64,000 nt of DNA from Nomia melanderi (taxonomy: Eukaryota > Arthropoda > Insecta > Hymenoptera > Halictidae). The notes under the pieces are model-generated. The model saw nothing but the letters and a program-made list of their open reading frames with translations, was not told where the DNA came from and did no database searches. The position numbers and the translations under genes were made by a program. Of this stretch, positions 12,501-23,566 are shown piece after piece (position 1 is the first letter of the stretch; each line of letters opens with the position of its first letter). The stretch is taken from the NCBI RefSeq assembly GCF_051020985.1, contig NC_135002.1, forward strand, positions 3,720,001 through 3,784,000, given 5' to 3'.

Positions 12501-14090
12501 GAGAAGGCTGAAAAATCTCATCAGCAGCATCACCAGCAGCACCATCATCACCATCACCATCACCATCATTCCCATCAACATCAACAGCAGCAGCAGCAGC
12601 AACAACAGCAACAACAACAGCAGCAGCAGCAGCAACAGCAGCAACAACAGCAAGCCAGAAAACATCAAAGAAAAAGTAACACTAGTCCTAGGGGAAATAG
12701 TAAGCGGCAAATAGACCTTCGTAAACAGACATCGGGTAACGATCAGTTGCATCAGAGGCACGAAGACCAAAAGTCATCGGGTCACACCTTCTCAGAACAA
12801 GGGTATCAGCAACAACAGCAGCAGCAGAAATATCAGCAGAATAATGTTCACTGGAGAAGCAGGAACTGTAAGAGCAATTACACTGCAGAGGCATTGATTG
12901 GAACTAATAGTAGTGTCCATGATACAATCCAGGATAAACATGCTTCTATAAAGTTTACTACCAACTACCCTCAGAATAAATTTCAAACTAGTCTACCAAC
13001 TGCGGATACCGTCATGCCCATCAATTATTTTTCTAATACCGATGATGGAAGTGGGTACGGGCAAATGGTTAATCAGAATTTCAATTCGTATACATACTCT
13101 TCCAATACAAACATTTATCCTACTTCAAACTTTATAACTAGTATATCAAATACTCCCACCAGTTACATGATGCCATTACACGATAACACCGATTACATGG
13201 AAACAAACGCGTTTCTTCTACCAAACGTGGCAACTTCCTCCAGTGCCACTTCATCGTCCACTTCTACAGTAACAACCTCGACCACTAATGTAAATACAAA
13301 CACAAAGAACCACCAGCACTACGCGAAACATCAGAACTGTGACAAAAGGACATACTCTACAAATGCAAAGAAAGGGAAAAGAAAAGGTCTAGACGGGACA
13401 ATGCAGAATTTAGAGTTCCCGCTTTCCGGCATTAATTCACCCTTGGAGGATTATCATCATTCGGCTACCTTCTTGCCACCACCACCACCGCCGCATGCTA
13501 GCCCCCTGTATCAAAACCATCCACAAGCAAATGTATACACAAAAGCTGTAAATAGTTTACCACCGCCACCAGCAGTTGCTGGTCCTCAAGGTGTACCGAC
13601 TGTAGCCACACCCGGATTTTCAATGAATCCAAACATGCCAAGAGGAGGAATCGTTTCAAGCAACCCAATGGCTATGACCCATCATCCCTCGGGCACCAGT
13701 CTTACCAATTTTAACTTGAGTACCATATTTCCTGAGATGAATGACAAAGTATGTGGATCTACAGATTACACCAATCCCTTATACTTACATTGATATACTA
13801 ATTTTTTCAATTGTTTATCAGATTACAGGATACAAACCGCCGAACGGTATACCAACTGGTTTGACACAACCACCAAATCAGACCACAGCTTACACACAGA
13901 GAACCAATTATCCGACGAACCCACTCTGTCACTTGCCTCAGGTTTGTTGCGTGAAAAACTGAACATTCCATGAATTTACATTAAATGTAAATATCGTCTT
14001 CAGGTATCTGAAGGAAGCCAATTTGGTAACAGCGTTCCTCCTCCTCCTCCTCCACCTCCTCCTGGAGTAATACATTATAAGAATGTATGA
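6536..14090 (+). CDS. USF3: USF3-like giant bHLH protein, complete
   Basis: This is a nuclear bHLH factor of the USF3 (KIAA2018) type. Coding exons are 6536-6555, 6710-6906, 6991-7182, 7251-7505, 7582-7629, 7705-13748, 13822-13941 and 14004-14090. All junctions are GT..AG with matching phases, and introns are 62-154 bp. The product is 2320 residues; human USF3 is about 2245. It starts MPRKENTKAK, with the basic region ERDRRKR at 13-19, helix-loop-helix to about 62 (KVDILIHASKYI), then a coiled coil (ELARLKKL..LLSTLLREAGI). The giant exon encodes a low-complexity Ser/Thr/Asn/Gln-rich tail with His and Gln runs near 1846-1888. Conserved-looking islands are NWMMTPEIK near 1650, NYTAEALIG near 1963 and NLSTIFPEM near 2240. 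The end is proline-rich and closes HYKNV. The start is fixed by an in-frame upstream stop and the phase-2 join to exon 2. The bHLH identity is strong. The USF3 name rests on domain order, length and remembered motifs. Confidence 0.78.
12520..12655 (+). repeat. Coding CAT/CAC and CAG/CAA repeat in USF3
   Basis: A His-rich run (CAT/CAC codons, about 12535-12580) passes directly into about 25 Gln codons in which CAG and CAA are mixed. Mixed codons suggest an old amino-acid run rather than a recent pure-triplet expansion. A second Gln run lies at about 12808-12828. On the opposite strand the same DNA is open as poly-Leu, which is a shadow. Confidence 0.9.
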
Positions 14091-14155
14091 TAAAGTAAGT
14101 ATGAATGGGGAATGAGTCATTGACCATTGTATATATGTACATAATTATGTAATTG

Positions 14156-14161
14156 ATTAAA
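14156..14161 (+). terminator. Candidate USF3 poly(A) signal ATTAAA
   Basis: The common variant hexamer ATTAAA occurs 66 bp after the USF3 stop, within an (ATTAA)n-like stretch. No canonical AATAAA is seen between the two converging genes. The downstream cleavage site is not identifiable from sequence alone. Confidence 0.35.
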
Positions 14162-14423
14162 TTAAATTAAATTCAAAACGAATTGAGTTAATAACAATGA
14201 CAATATAATTTTAGAAGATCTTATTGCGTGCTTGGTTACAATTTAAATGTTGTTTACAAAAGGAGCGTTTCCTTGAATTTTATAAACAAAAAGAGTCATG
14301 TTCAAACAGCAAATATATTATTTATCGTCACTATAGATCTGTGAAATTGGTCCTAATCATATAATTGTATAGTAAAAAAATATCACAGCTTATAATTGTA
14401 TTATTAACCTCCTATAAATTGAG

Positions 14424-16646
14424 TTATCTCATAGCTTTGGTAGGCGGTTTTAATGGAATCTTGCCGAAAGTAAACTTCTCTGCCAAATACATGCTTTTCT
14501 CATCATCGGTCAATTGATCTTCCGCTGTATAAATACTATCATCAATGATAGTAGCGGTCATAGTAACGCCAAATGCAGGTTTACCAAATGGCTCACTGGA
14601 GGATACAGTAACAGTATTAGCCGTTTGATTTTGTGCAAAATTGCCGAACGGTGAAGTGGTTTGTTGTGTCCTCGGTGCAAACGGATTGGTAGTTGTAGTT
14701 GTGACTGTAGTATTAGTGGTAGCGAAGGGTGAACTCTTCAAATCACCGCCAATTGTAGAGGGTGTGAAAGGGGAGGTTGTAGTGCTAGGTGTACCAAAAG
14801 TCAGTCCAGTATTTGTAGTAGTTCCAAAAGGTGTACCGGATGATGTCACAGTAGTACCAAACATTTCACTGGTACTCGTGGACATACCAAATGTGGGTCG
14901 CGAGAAGGGTCCAGCAGTTGAGTTCGCGGCTTCAAATTGTGAGGTTGCAGGAGCAAAAGGACTGCTAGTTGCAGTGGTAGCTGTACCAAATGGGGTTGCA
15001 CTAGAGGTTGATATAACAGATGTAGTTGGAACATTACTACCAAATAAGTTCACAGCAGGCGTAGACACAGTAGCTCCGAAAGCATTTGTAGGTTGAGCAG
15101 CTGAGCTAAATGTCGGAGTAGTGTTATTGGTTCCACCAAATATATTGTTAGAACCGCCAAATCCTGGTTGTTCGCCAAACATGGGTGTATTTGCGTTTCC
15201 AAAATTTGCTGCGCTACCAAACACAGGTGCTCCTCCAAAGGCGGGTTTAGATTGAGAAAATAATCCAGAACTGAATGCCCCGGTTGATGCAGTTGCTCCG
15301 AATATTGAGTTCGTAGTCTGCAGGGTCGAAGAATTACCGAACGGATTAGCCGTGGATGTTTTATTAGCTCCTCCCATGTATCGATTTAGAATCGGCGCAT
15401 TTGCTTGAGAAGTGGAACCGCTAAATAATGATGGAGCGGATGTTGCTCCACTGAATACTGATGTTGTTGATTGCGATGTTTGAGGTCTAGCAAATACATT
15501 GTTTACTGGATTGGATGTTCCAAAAATACTGGGCTGCCCAAAAACATTCTGTGATGCACTTCCACCAAAAATAGAACCACTATTGGTATATGAATGATCT
15601 GTATTGAATGTAGTAGTAGTATTTGTAGTTCCACCAAAGACAGAGCTAGTACTAGTTCCACTACCAAAGCCCAAGTTATTTCCAAAACCTGGAGTCCCTC
15701 CAAATATAGGATTGGATGTATTGGCTCTTCCAAATATCGATGAGCTACTAGTAGAAGTAAAACTTCCACTGAAAGGATTGCTCTGATTTCCAAATGTTTT
15801 ACTGCCAAATACATTAGAGGTTGAAGTGTTCCCCGGGATACCTAATTGAGGAGTTGCAAATGAAAAATTTGATGATTTTCTTAATTTATTTCTACTTGTA
15901 TTTAATTTACCTTTTTGACCAGTCCCCTGAAGTTCTTTCTGAAAAAGAATATTTTTCATAAAAATTTGTAAATCATGCTCAATGTTTTTAGTGTTTACTT
16001 ACAAGCATCTCTATAGTCTCGTGAGTAGGATTCTTTAAGGCTTCTCTTTTGGCTTTCATGTCTTGACACAGTTGTTGAAAACGTAGTTTCTGAAAAAATG
16101 TAACAGCCAAATGATTTATGAGCATTCACAATATGTAATGAATTATAGTTATTATATACGTACCGCCTGTTCAACCATCCCATTCTTTTGTGCTTGGTAC
16201 ATCTCCCATCGTACTTCCTCCGGGGATACATCTTCCATACCAGGAATACATGGTTTTTGTTTAAGTGGCGCAAAACAAGATAACAGCCATTGCCCTCCTC
16301 TTTCGGCACTAAGTACTTCTTTTGCAACCGCAACCCTAATTTTAATGATAACAATTGGATTATTAAAGCATTTTAAAATTTAATAAAAATTGACTTGATT
16401 TTATGTTACTTTTGAACCATTAATTATGATATAACATACGCTGTATATTCATCCTGATTGTAAGATTCAGTCTTGGTGTTGTTTCCTACAAAAAGAAAGA
16501 GACGAATTGATGTTGACAGAAAACGTATTGTGAACGTGAATTATAATCCATATTTTTTTTGACTTACCGAATGTATTTATGTGTTGAAACTGACAGTACT
16601 GTCCAAAGCGACAATTGCCTTGTCGATAATATTTACAAATAACCAT
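14424..16646 (-). CDS. NUP42: Nucleoporin NUP42 (NUPL2), complete
   Basis: NUP42 is an FG nucleoporin on the cytoplasmic face of the nuclear pore that binds GLE1 and helps mRNA export. Coding exons in transcript order are 16646-16568, 16485-16440, 16335-16164, 16089-16003 and 15938-14424. All introns are GT..AG (64-104 bp) and phases agree, giving 632 residues; human NUP42 is 423. The N-terminus is a CCCH zinc finger (C4, C12, C18, H22; spacing 7-5-3), MVICKYYRQGNCRFG. A helical region (about 45-140) precedes a long FG domain with many FG and xFG motifs (PSIFG, NIFGG, PFG, GFG) in Ser/Thr/Asn/Ala-rich spacers. The last 35 residues (LTDDEKSMYL, then FTFGKIPLKPP) resemble the conserved GLE1-binding tail of the family. 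The FG domain is longer than in vertebrates. The gene is tail to tail with USF3 (333 bp between stops) and head to head with ARPC4. Confidence 0.88.
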
Positions 16647-17613
16647 TGTACAGGTAATTGGCTAGGTTCAGTGTTGTGAAACTTTACATCTTATATTGCA
16701 ATTAAGTTATCCAGGACACCAGCATGTTTTCCATGATTCACACTAGAGTGCGCAGTTATGCAAACATTAAAAATACTGAAATTTATAAAATAGAAACAAG
16801 TTAACATGTGCCAATAAATATCGGTTTTCATTATATGCACATAAAAAATGCAGATTCAGGTATCAGTGATTAAAATAAATTGGAATCAAATTGTCAGCCT
16901 CTTTAACTTGAAGGAATTTTTGTATAGATATTTAGTTACTGCTTGTAACAGTATTTAATATTTTTTCAGGTACCACCTAGTGACAAAAGAATAGTATTAA
17001 TTGGCAAGTAACTTGAGTGTTCTGGCGTAGATGGTGCCACTCGACACCTTCATCATTTTCCAATTGCACATAAAAAATTCAGTATTAATTTAAAAGACTG
17101 CAATTAAAGTTGTACTACTTCGCTATAGATAAAGACGATAATTAGTTTAAATATATGTATCTAAAAATGTGCATACGCCGAGATTAAAATGTACTGTATG
17201 CCATTGAATAATACAGAATAAGAGAGAGCTCCCATTCCGGACAGTAGCCTTAGTTTGCCAGAGTGGGGCGGACAACTATTTTGATCGTCGGTGTATGCGA
17301 AGCACCGCGATAATTTTCGGACAGGATGCGTTCTGAATTTGTGCAAATTCGCTGACGACCGCCCGTTATCTCTGTGGAAGTCTTTTCTACAAAACAGGAA
17401 CAAGAAAAGTTAGTTTTGGTTATCAGTGAACTTCGGAACACGCCCCACGCCGTTGAAATTAAACCGGCCGAACTCAACCCCCCCTGATATGCATGAAACG
17501 TAATGTGTCACCTTTCACGTGTTTCCGTGGATCTTTTCTAAAAGGGGCAAACTGTTGGAAGGAGTAGAACATTGTTGAATTTTGATCACGACATTTCATA
17601 GCTAACTCGCAAA
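16647..17613. promoter_or_regulatory. Divergent NUP42/ARPC4 promoter region
   Basis: These 967 bp separate the NUP42 and ARPC4 start codons, which point away from each other, so both promoters must lie here unless upstream exons exist. A perfect E-box CACGTG sits at 17516-17521, about 95 bp before the ARPC4 ATG. There is no TATA box at a convincing position, as expected for housekeeping genes. The interval 17161-17477 is open on the minus strand in two frames but without a supported ATG. Confidence 0.55.
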
Positions 17614-18720
17614 ATGGTAAGAGTTCCTTCCAGATTTTACTGAAATAGGTTATGGTAATTTGTGTTCTTTAGGATGATTAAATTCCTTATCAGTAGACAG
17701 GATGTAGCAATAGTATGAATGGATATGTTTCACGCCCTACTATTCTGTCATATAATATACTATACTACGTTTATGCTAATGTAAAGTACTATTTAATTAG
17801 TGTCCAATTTGTAGTCATGTTCATGTATTAGAAAGTGTATCAGCAGGATATGGTAGACTTAATAATAGCTTCATTAAAGAAATTGAGTTAATCCATTTGT
17901 AAGAAATAGGGTTAGATGTACAGTTTCATTTTATTGGTGTACCTATATACTTTTTAAAAGTTTTTAGTCTTTCCATGAGCTATATGAAGGGCGTAAGAAA
18001 ATCATTATGGTTTTTAGAAGATAAGACACGAATTTATCAGCAGAGATTATAATTGTTGTTTGTTTTATGTTCTACAGTCTGCGACTTTGAAACCTTACTT
18101 GACAGCAGTAAGGAGGACACTTACTGCTGCCATGTGTTTAGAGAATTTCTCTTCCCAAATTGTCGAAAAGCACAATAAGCCAGAGGTTGAAGTGAGAGCT
18201 AGTAAGGAGCTTCTTTTGACTCCGATATTGATCAGTAGAAATGACAAGGAAAAGGTGCTGATAGAAACCAGTATAAATAGTATGAGAATAAGTATCGCAG
18301 TGAAACAAGCGGACGATTTGGAAAAAATTCTGTGTCATAATTTTACAAGATTCATGACAATGAGAGCGGAAGATTTTGTCATTCTCAGGAGGAAGCCTGT
18401 AGAGGTAATTTTATAAATTTATGAAAAATCAAATGCATGATCGATTATATTTATGACATTCAAACTGTTCTATAGGGTTATGATATTAGTTTTTTAATCA
18501 CAAATATCCATGTAGAACAAATGTACAAACACAAAATTGTAGACTTTGTTATCCATTTCATGGAAGAAATTGACAGAGAGATCAGCGAAATGAAATTATC
18601 TATGAATGCAAGAGCTCGCATTTGCGCAGAAGAATTTCTAAAAAGGGTCAGTGCGGTGAATAAATTCAGCACATATTATCATGCTACTTGATTAACCAAC
18701 AATTTTTATTTCAGTTTTAA
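17614..18720 (+). CDS. ARPC4: Arp2/3 complex subunit 4 (ARPC4, p20-ARC), complete
   Basis: ARPC4 is a core subunit of the seven-protein Arp2/3 complex, which nucleates branched actin filaments in the cytoplasm; it pairs with ARPC2 to form the structural clamp. Coding exons are 17614-17616 (the ATG only), 18078-18404, 18476-18646 and 18715-18720 (Phe plus stop). All junctions are GT..AG, phase 0. The product is exactly 168 residues, the same as human ARPC4, and nearly collinear with it: start MSATLKPYL, then CLENFSSQIVEKHNKPEVEV, SKELLL, SIAVKQAD, ILRRKPVEGYDISFL, DFVIHFMEEID and end AEEFLKRF. No indels are needed. Intron 1 is 461 bp; the others are about 70 bp. The start is fixed because only the spliced ATG gives the family N-terminus. 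Confidence 0.97.
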
Positions 18721-18901
18721 TTCCTGGGACACAGTGTGTTACCAACATAGCAATAATTGGAAACGTCAGGTCGCTAAAAGTAACAGTGCCCATAAGCTGG
18801 TTAATGCAGTTAGTACTAATTTAAGGATAACTTCCTGTACCCTGAACAACCCTCCACTAAAAATGCCAATTCCTGTTATTCTCCAGTTACAAAATCCACT
18901 A

Positions 18902-18907
18902 AATAAA
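18902..18907 (+). terminator. ARPC4 poly(A) signal AATAAA
   Basis: A canonical AATAAA lies 181 bp after the ARPC4 stop. A second AATAAA occurs at 19011-19016, so alternative 3' ends are possible. Confidence 0.7.
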
Positions 18908-19019
18908 GTTTTCGATTAATTGGTGTTATCTCCAGCTGTGTAATGAGTAACAAGTCTGAGGTTTATGTAAGTACAATACGGTATTAATTCACTGCGTCGT
19001 TGTAAACTGTAATAAAAGT

Positions 19020-22000
19020 AGGGGAGTGTATCTCGTTTTCTCAAAGAAGTTGGATAGAGTGGTGAACCGACATCCGTTCAGAAAGCATTTAAAATTAATT
19101 TTATCGTTCGAAAGTTTGGGATATAAAATTGTAAGAACGACTTTATAAACTTTACACACTGCAAGGGTAGTCTGATAGGACGAGGTCAGATCTTTTTCGA
19201 GTCTAAACTTTTCCATCTTGTAATCGTGGTATGCATGATCAATCCATAGTGTACATTTTTATGACAACGTATTAAGGATCAAGATGTTTTTCAACTGTAA
19301 ATACGGAATGGCATATAATCTTCACACAGAATCCTTTTCTTAACAAAAACACTTTCGGTGATGAATTAATAACGTATAATTTGATATTGAGTACTTTCGC
19401 GAGTAAATCTAGCACAAAGAGAACGAACGCAAGAATATGGTGCAAAGTCGGGAAGGCTTGAATTTCCGAACATCGGGAAGTTTTTAACGGACATTCCTAA
19501 TTGTGGAGCCGTCGTCTATGTATCAGTGCATCGTTAACACTAGTAACTGTAAACACAACTAACGTCCACCGACACTGGGTATTGTAATATGTTCGACAAC
19601 TGCCAAAACACTATTTAGCATAGCGAATCGATCAAGGGACTGTAATTACAATGTTCTTAAACGGTACGAGTAGTTCTTAAGGTGTCTATACTATAAGTAC
19701 CATGAGAGCCGTACCCTCATCACGGTGTATTTATAACGAACAGAGTGGTGTACTTTTGGATTTTCAGTAATTTCCAACTGAAGTTCAACGCTCGAACACT
19801 GTGGAACGCGCGTTTCAATTTTTGCTGGATGGTGTTCGATTGTCCCTCTTCCCCCATTTTAATGCTATTCGAGCTGGCGCTTACTCGAGAAATGGTTTAG
19901 CAATGATCACGTGCTTCTCAGAGTAACAGACAAGACGGTGGTGTGTACGTAATGCGTGCAATTCCTTTTGCATTTACAAAGTTCTATTTATCTTACGAAT
20001 CATTGTAACCATATGATTTAATACTAATGTAAATACAAATAAACGAGAAGAATCAGAACGTGCAGCCACTACTTTCCTCTTTAGCACTAGGCTCTGAGCA
20101 TAGAAGACTAAGTCAAACTTCACTGAGAATAAGACTAAACATTAATTCCAAGTTTCTGTTAAAGAATACAATTACAAATATCATTAACACAACGAAAACC
20201 ATGATATCCTATCCACATATTCATCGATCTCACTCAATTGTTTTCCATTTATTAGAACGTTCATCGAGAAGCCATCAAATTCCAAGTCCACCCCACACTC
20301 TTCGGCGAACCGTTCCTCTCCACGAAGATCCAGCTTCGATCAGTGAATCCCAGGGACCAATTCCCGATAGCACATTATCGTTCAAGGTATTCCTATGTCT
20401 TTGATTAAAGTAATTATCCCCGTCACGGTACCTTCAGCCCCCACCCTCGTGACATCCGTCTAATGTCCGCGTCGCTGATTCCTCAGGTAACCGTCCCACT
20501 CCTGAAAGTCTGCAACCTGTCGCGCGGAGCACAAAGGCCATCTCGAGTCATGGAATCCGTCACGTTCGCGGTGACGACTCCTCGTTCCATGGGGAAGGGT
20601 GCCTTGGCGGGCAGTCGCACGGCAATCGGCAATGCCATTCACCAGTGGCAGTCCGCGAGTTTCCCGGCGACGAGGTATCGCGGCGTCCTCGCGCATTTCG
20701 ATCGGTATTACCTTTGGTTGTGCAGTTCTCCGCGGTAACAGTGGCTCCCCTTCTCTCCCCTTCGCGGCGGGGTGGGATTAATCAAATTGAACGTGGCGGT
20801 CACTCACGAGGGTAGCTCCAGGGAACCGGTATCGGCGACGTTATCAATTTTAACCCTCGTGCACTGTTTCCGGTCAATTACACTCGAACGTAGACTCTCG
20901 TTTTCAATTGTATTGTACAAATTTTCTAAATCAACATCATACTGTAAGCTCGCACTTAGCAACATTGTACACGGCATGAGTCACGGATAAGCCATTTATC
21001 TTAATTGCACGTCGACTTTGATCCAATTCTACAATTGCAATTTTGCTAGATATCAATGCAACGGTGCACCGTAGCGAACATTGACACTAATTCTCTAGTT
21101 CCTCGAATCTGACGCCTGAAAACCGTATTAAGCTTCAAGTTCCACATAACGTTCTACAATATATTTCGTAATCGTACCCTCGAACTCATCTTCTCGCGTA
21201 ACGGAAACAATCCCAATAACGTATTCGTTAACCGCTCAAACTTCCGAATTCCTTAAGGAGAACGGTAATCCCGCGCCGCCGACTTCGCGCAAAGAGTGTC
21301 GCCTCGTTAAAAAACGCTTCGTCGCGCCCCCGAAGAGCGAGCGTCGTCCGCCGGGCAATTATTAAAAACAGAGAAACAGTTAGCCGGGTGAAGGGTCGCG
21401 GAACGGGGCCGGGGGACGGGGGGGATCGCGGGAAGCACCAGAAACAGAATCCTCTCGCGGAAACTTTTAAGCCCGCGGTCGTCTCGCGGCCAGTTACGAA
21501 GTTCCGCGGGGCCGTCGCCGGGCGAGGGGGTGGGTCGGCTTCAAGGGGTTCGCGTAATCTCGTTCGCGGCGGTCGCGATTTCGAGATTACCGCGTTCCAG
21601 GCCGCGCTATTTTCGAGGGTGAGCCTCTCTCCGGCCCGGAAGATTGTTGACAAACTTCCGGCGTCGGTGGGGCGTCGTTCCGAACCCCGCTAACGGGGGT
21701 TTTAGCGTCGCTGATCCCCAGAAACCGCGCGCGCCCGCTCCGCCCGCCTTGCCGCTCCGTCTCTCTCTCTCTCGCTCCCCGTTTCTCGCCCCTTCTCCCG
21801 GCGTCGCGTTTATTCAGCGAAATCGCGGCGAAAAGGGAGAGAAACTCGGCTGCTAGAGGAGACCTTCGAGGCCCACACCGCTAATTCCTAACGAGCGCCC
21901 AAAAATACACGCCGGAGAGACTGGCTGCGACGCTGCTCTGTAGATAGCTGCGAGGAAGAGGGCCGAGGAAGAGGCAGGTAGACGAAAACGAGCCGGATAA

Positions 22001-22720
22001 ATAGAGGCTTACGATTAGAGAGAGAGTTTTCCTAGCTCTCCTCCTCCCCCTCCCCGCCGTTCGCCTCCCCGTGTTTCGCTGCCGCCCATCCCCACCCGTT
22101 TGCCCTTCATTCTGCTGTACGTACATTCCGAGGGGGTTGTAGCTTGCATTCTTCTTGGGCTCGGTCGGACCTCGGTGTCTCTTAATGTTCCGCATTGTGT
22201 CCTCTCAATTGAAGTGATTGGGAGTGATTATTGGTACCGTCTTTTTCGGTCTTCTCTGTTCCTTCTATATTGTTGCCCTTTTGGATCTGTTTCTCGGTGT
22301 GCTAGCTGTTGTTTAGCTGTGTACGTAGTCTCGATGCATAGACTCTTATACGGTACCGTTTAAAAAATATTCGATCGTTCATTACATTCTCTGGTAAGAG
22401 AGTATTAAACGCAGGCTGTTTATTCGTGATGATCGTTTTATTCTATGCAGCGATATTTTATGTAACGCGTTTACATAAGGGTGCTGTATAATGTACTCTG
22501 TATTCGGGTGTCAGTCTGATTAGCTACCACTCGAACGTCGTACTTATTCCTCTGTTCCCAGCGAACGTTTCGAATCAATTTCGACTTTCGACGAATCTTC
22601 CAAACATATTCCGATTCAGCCATCAAATAACTCTTGCCCGGCTACAAATTTCTATTCCCAATTCGGGAACGATATCACGCTCGAAGGGGTTGAAAAAGTT
22701 ACGGTGACCAACTTCCTCTT
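19020..22720. other. Intergenic DNA between ARPC4 and NFI
   Basis: No coding exon can be supported. The first part (to about 21100) is AT-rich. A GC/CpG-rich block at 21260-21860 contains overlapping open frames of Arg/Ala/Gly/Pro composition, which is an effect of base composition. There is no obvious TTAA MITE in this stretch, unlike NFI intron 2. Confidence 0.45.
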
Positions 22721-23180
22721 TCTCTCCGCCGAAGGACCATCCTCATCTTCCGCCTAGCACCCACCTTTTTCTCCGCTCTCCTACCATCCTTAATCTCATC
22801 CCTCCTCCCTTATCCTTTCTCCGATTTGTCTCCTCTTCCGTTTCTCTATCTATTTATCTCCTCGCGCTCTAATTCTTTCTCTTTTATTCCCTCAACCCCT
22901 CGTTCTTCTCCATCCCTTACCCCGAAAATTCTCTCTGTCCCTTTCCCCCTAGCTTTTCCTACCCTCTTCTTCCTCTTCTCTCTCCGGCTCTCTCTTCTCT
23001 TCCGTCCTTCTCTCTAACTCTCTCTACCCTGCTCTATCGCTTCGATTCTCTCTTTCGCTCTTTCCAGTTCGTCTCTGCCTCTTCTTCCTCCGACGTTCAA
23101 CTCTCTCTTTCTCTTTCTCGTCTTTTGGTCCTCGTCGATCTCGTTAGCCGCCATTTTCCTCTCTCTCGTTCTCGCCGTGG
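22720..23180. repeat. Pyrimidine-rich (CT/TC) block upstream of the NFI leader
   Basis: About 460 bp are dominated by C and T on the + strand (CTCTCT, TTCTCTC, CCCTC words). Read on the minus strand these are GAGAG motifs, the recognition word of GAGA-factor-type proteins in insects. The block sits immediately upstream of the proposed NFI leader, whose own bias is the opposite (GA-rich). Confidence 0.6.
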
Positions 23181-23448
23181 TCCCTCGTTCTCCCTCTACG
23201 ACGGGGCGAGCAACGCAGAGGCACCGAGGCGTCCTCGCGGCGCGCTCCCGGCGAGCTTGCGCGACGCCGGTCGCTTTTTACGCCGACGCCGACGCCGACG
23301 CAGCGCCGGTGGCTCGGAGTCGGCGTAGTCTGGGGCCTGGCGTCCTCCCGATCGGGAACGGGAAGAAGCTAGAGGGAGCCGAGAAGGAGCGCACCCGGGA
23401 GTTCGTACGTGTGTGGTTGTTCACAACACGACGTGGTTCTCTCCTCCA

Positions 23449-23463
23449 CACGCACGCACGCAC

Positions 23464-23530
<67 letters not shown>

Positions 23531-23566
23531 CGAACGCACGCACGCACTCACGCACGCACGCGAGCA
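23449..23566. repeat. Compound tetranucleotide microsatellite (ACGC)n(AAGC)n(ACGC)n
   Basis: CACACGCACGCACGC passes into about 16 AAGC/GCAA units (23464-23529), then back into ACGC units. Four-base repeats keep several frames open, giving runs such as Lys-Gln-Ala-Ser or Leu-Leu-Ala-Cys. Overlapping long open frames in this area on both strands are therefore artefacts. Confidence 0.95.

Noticed and set aside
12465..12770. Minus-strand frame with poly-Leu and poly-Met
   Set aside because: Antisense shadow of the USF3 Gln/His repeat.
14641..15096. Plus-strand Val/Pro-rich frame of 151 codons
   Set aside because: Antisense shadow of the NUP42 FG repeats.
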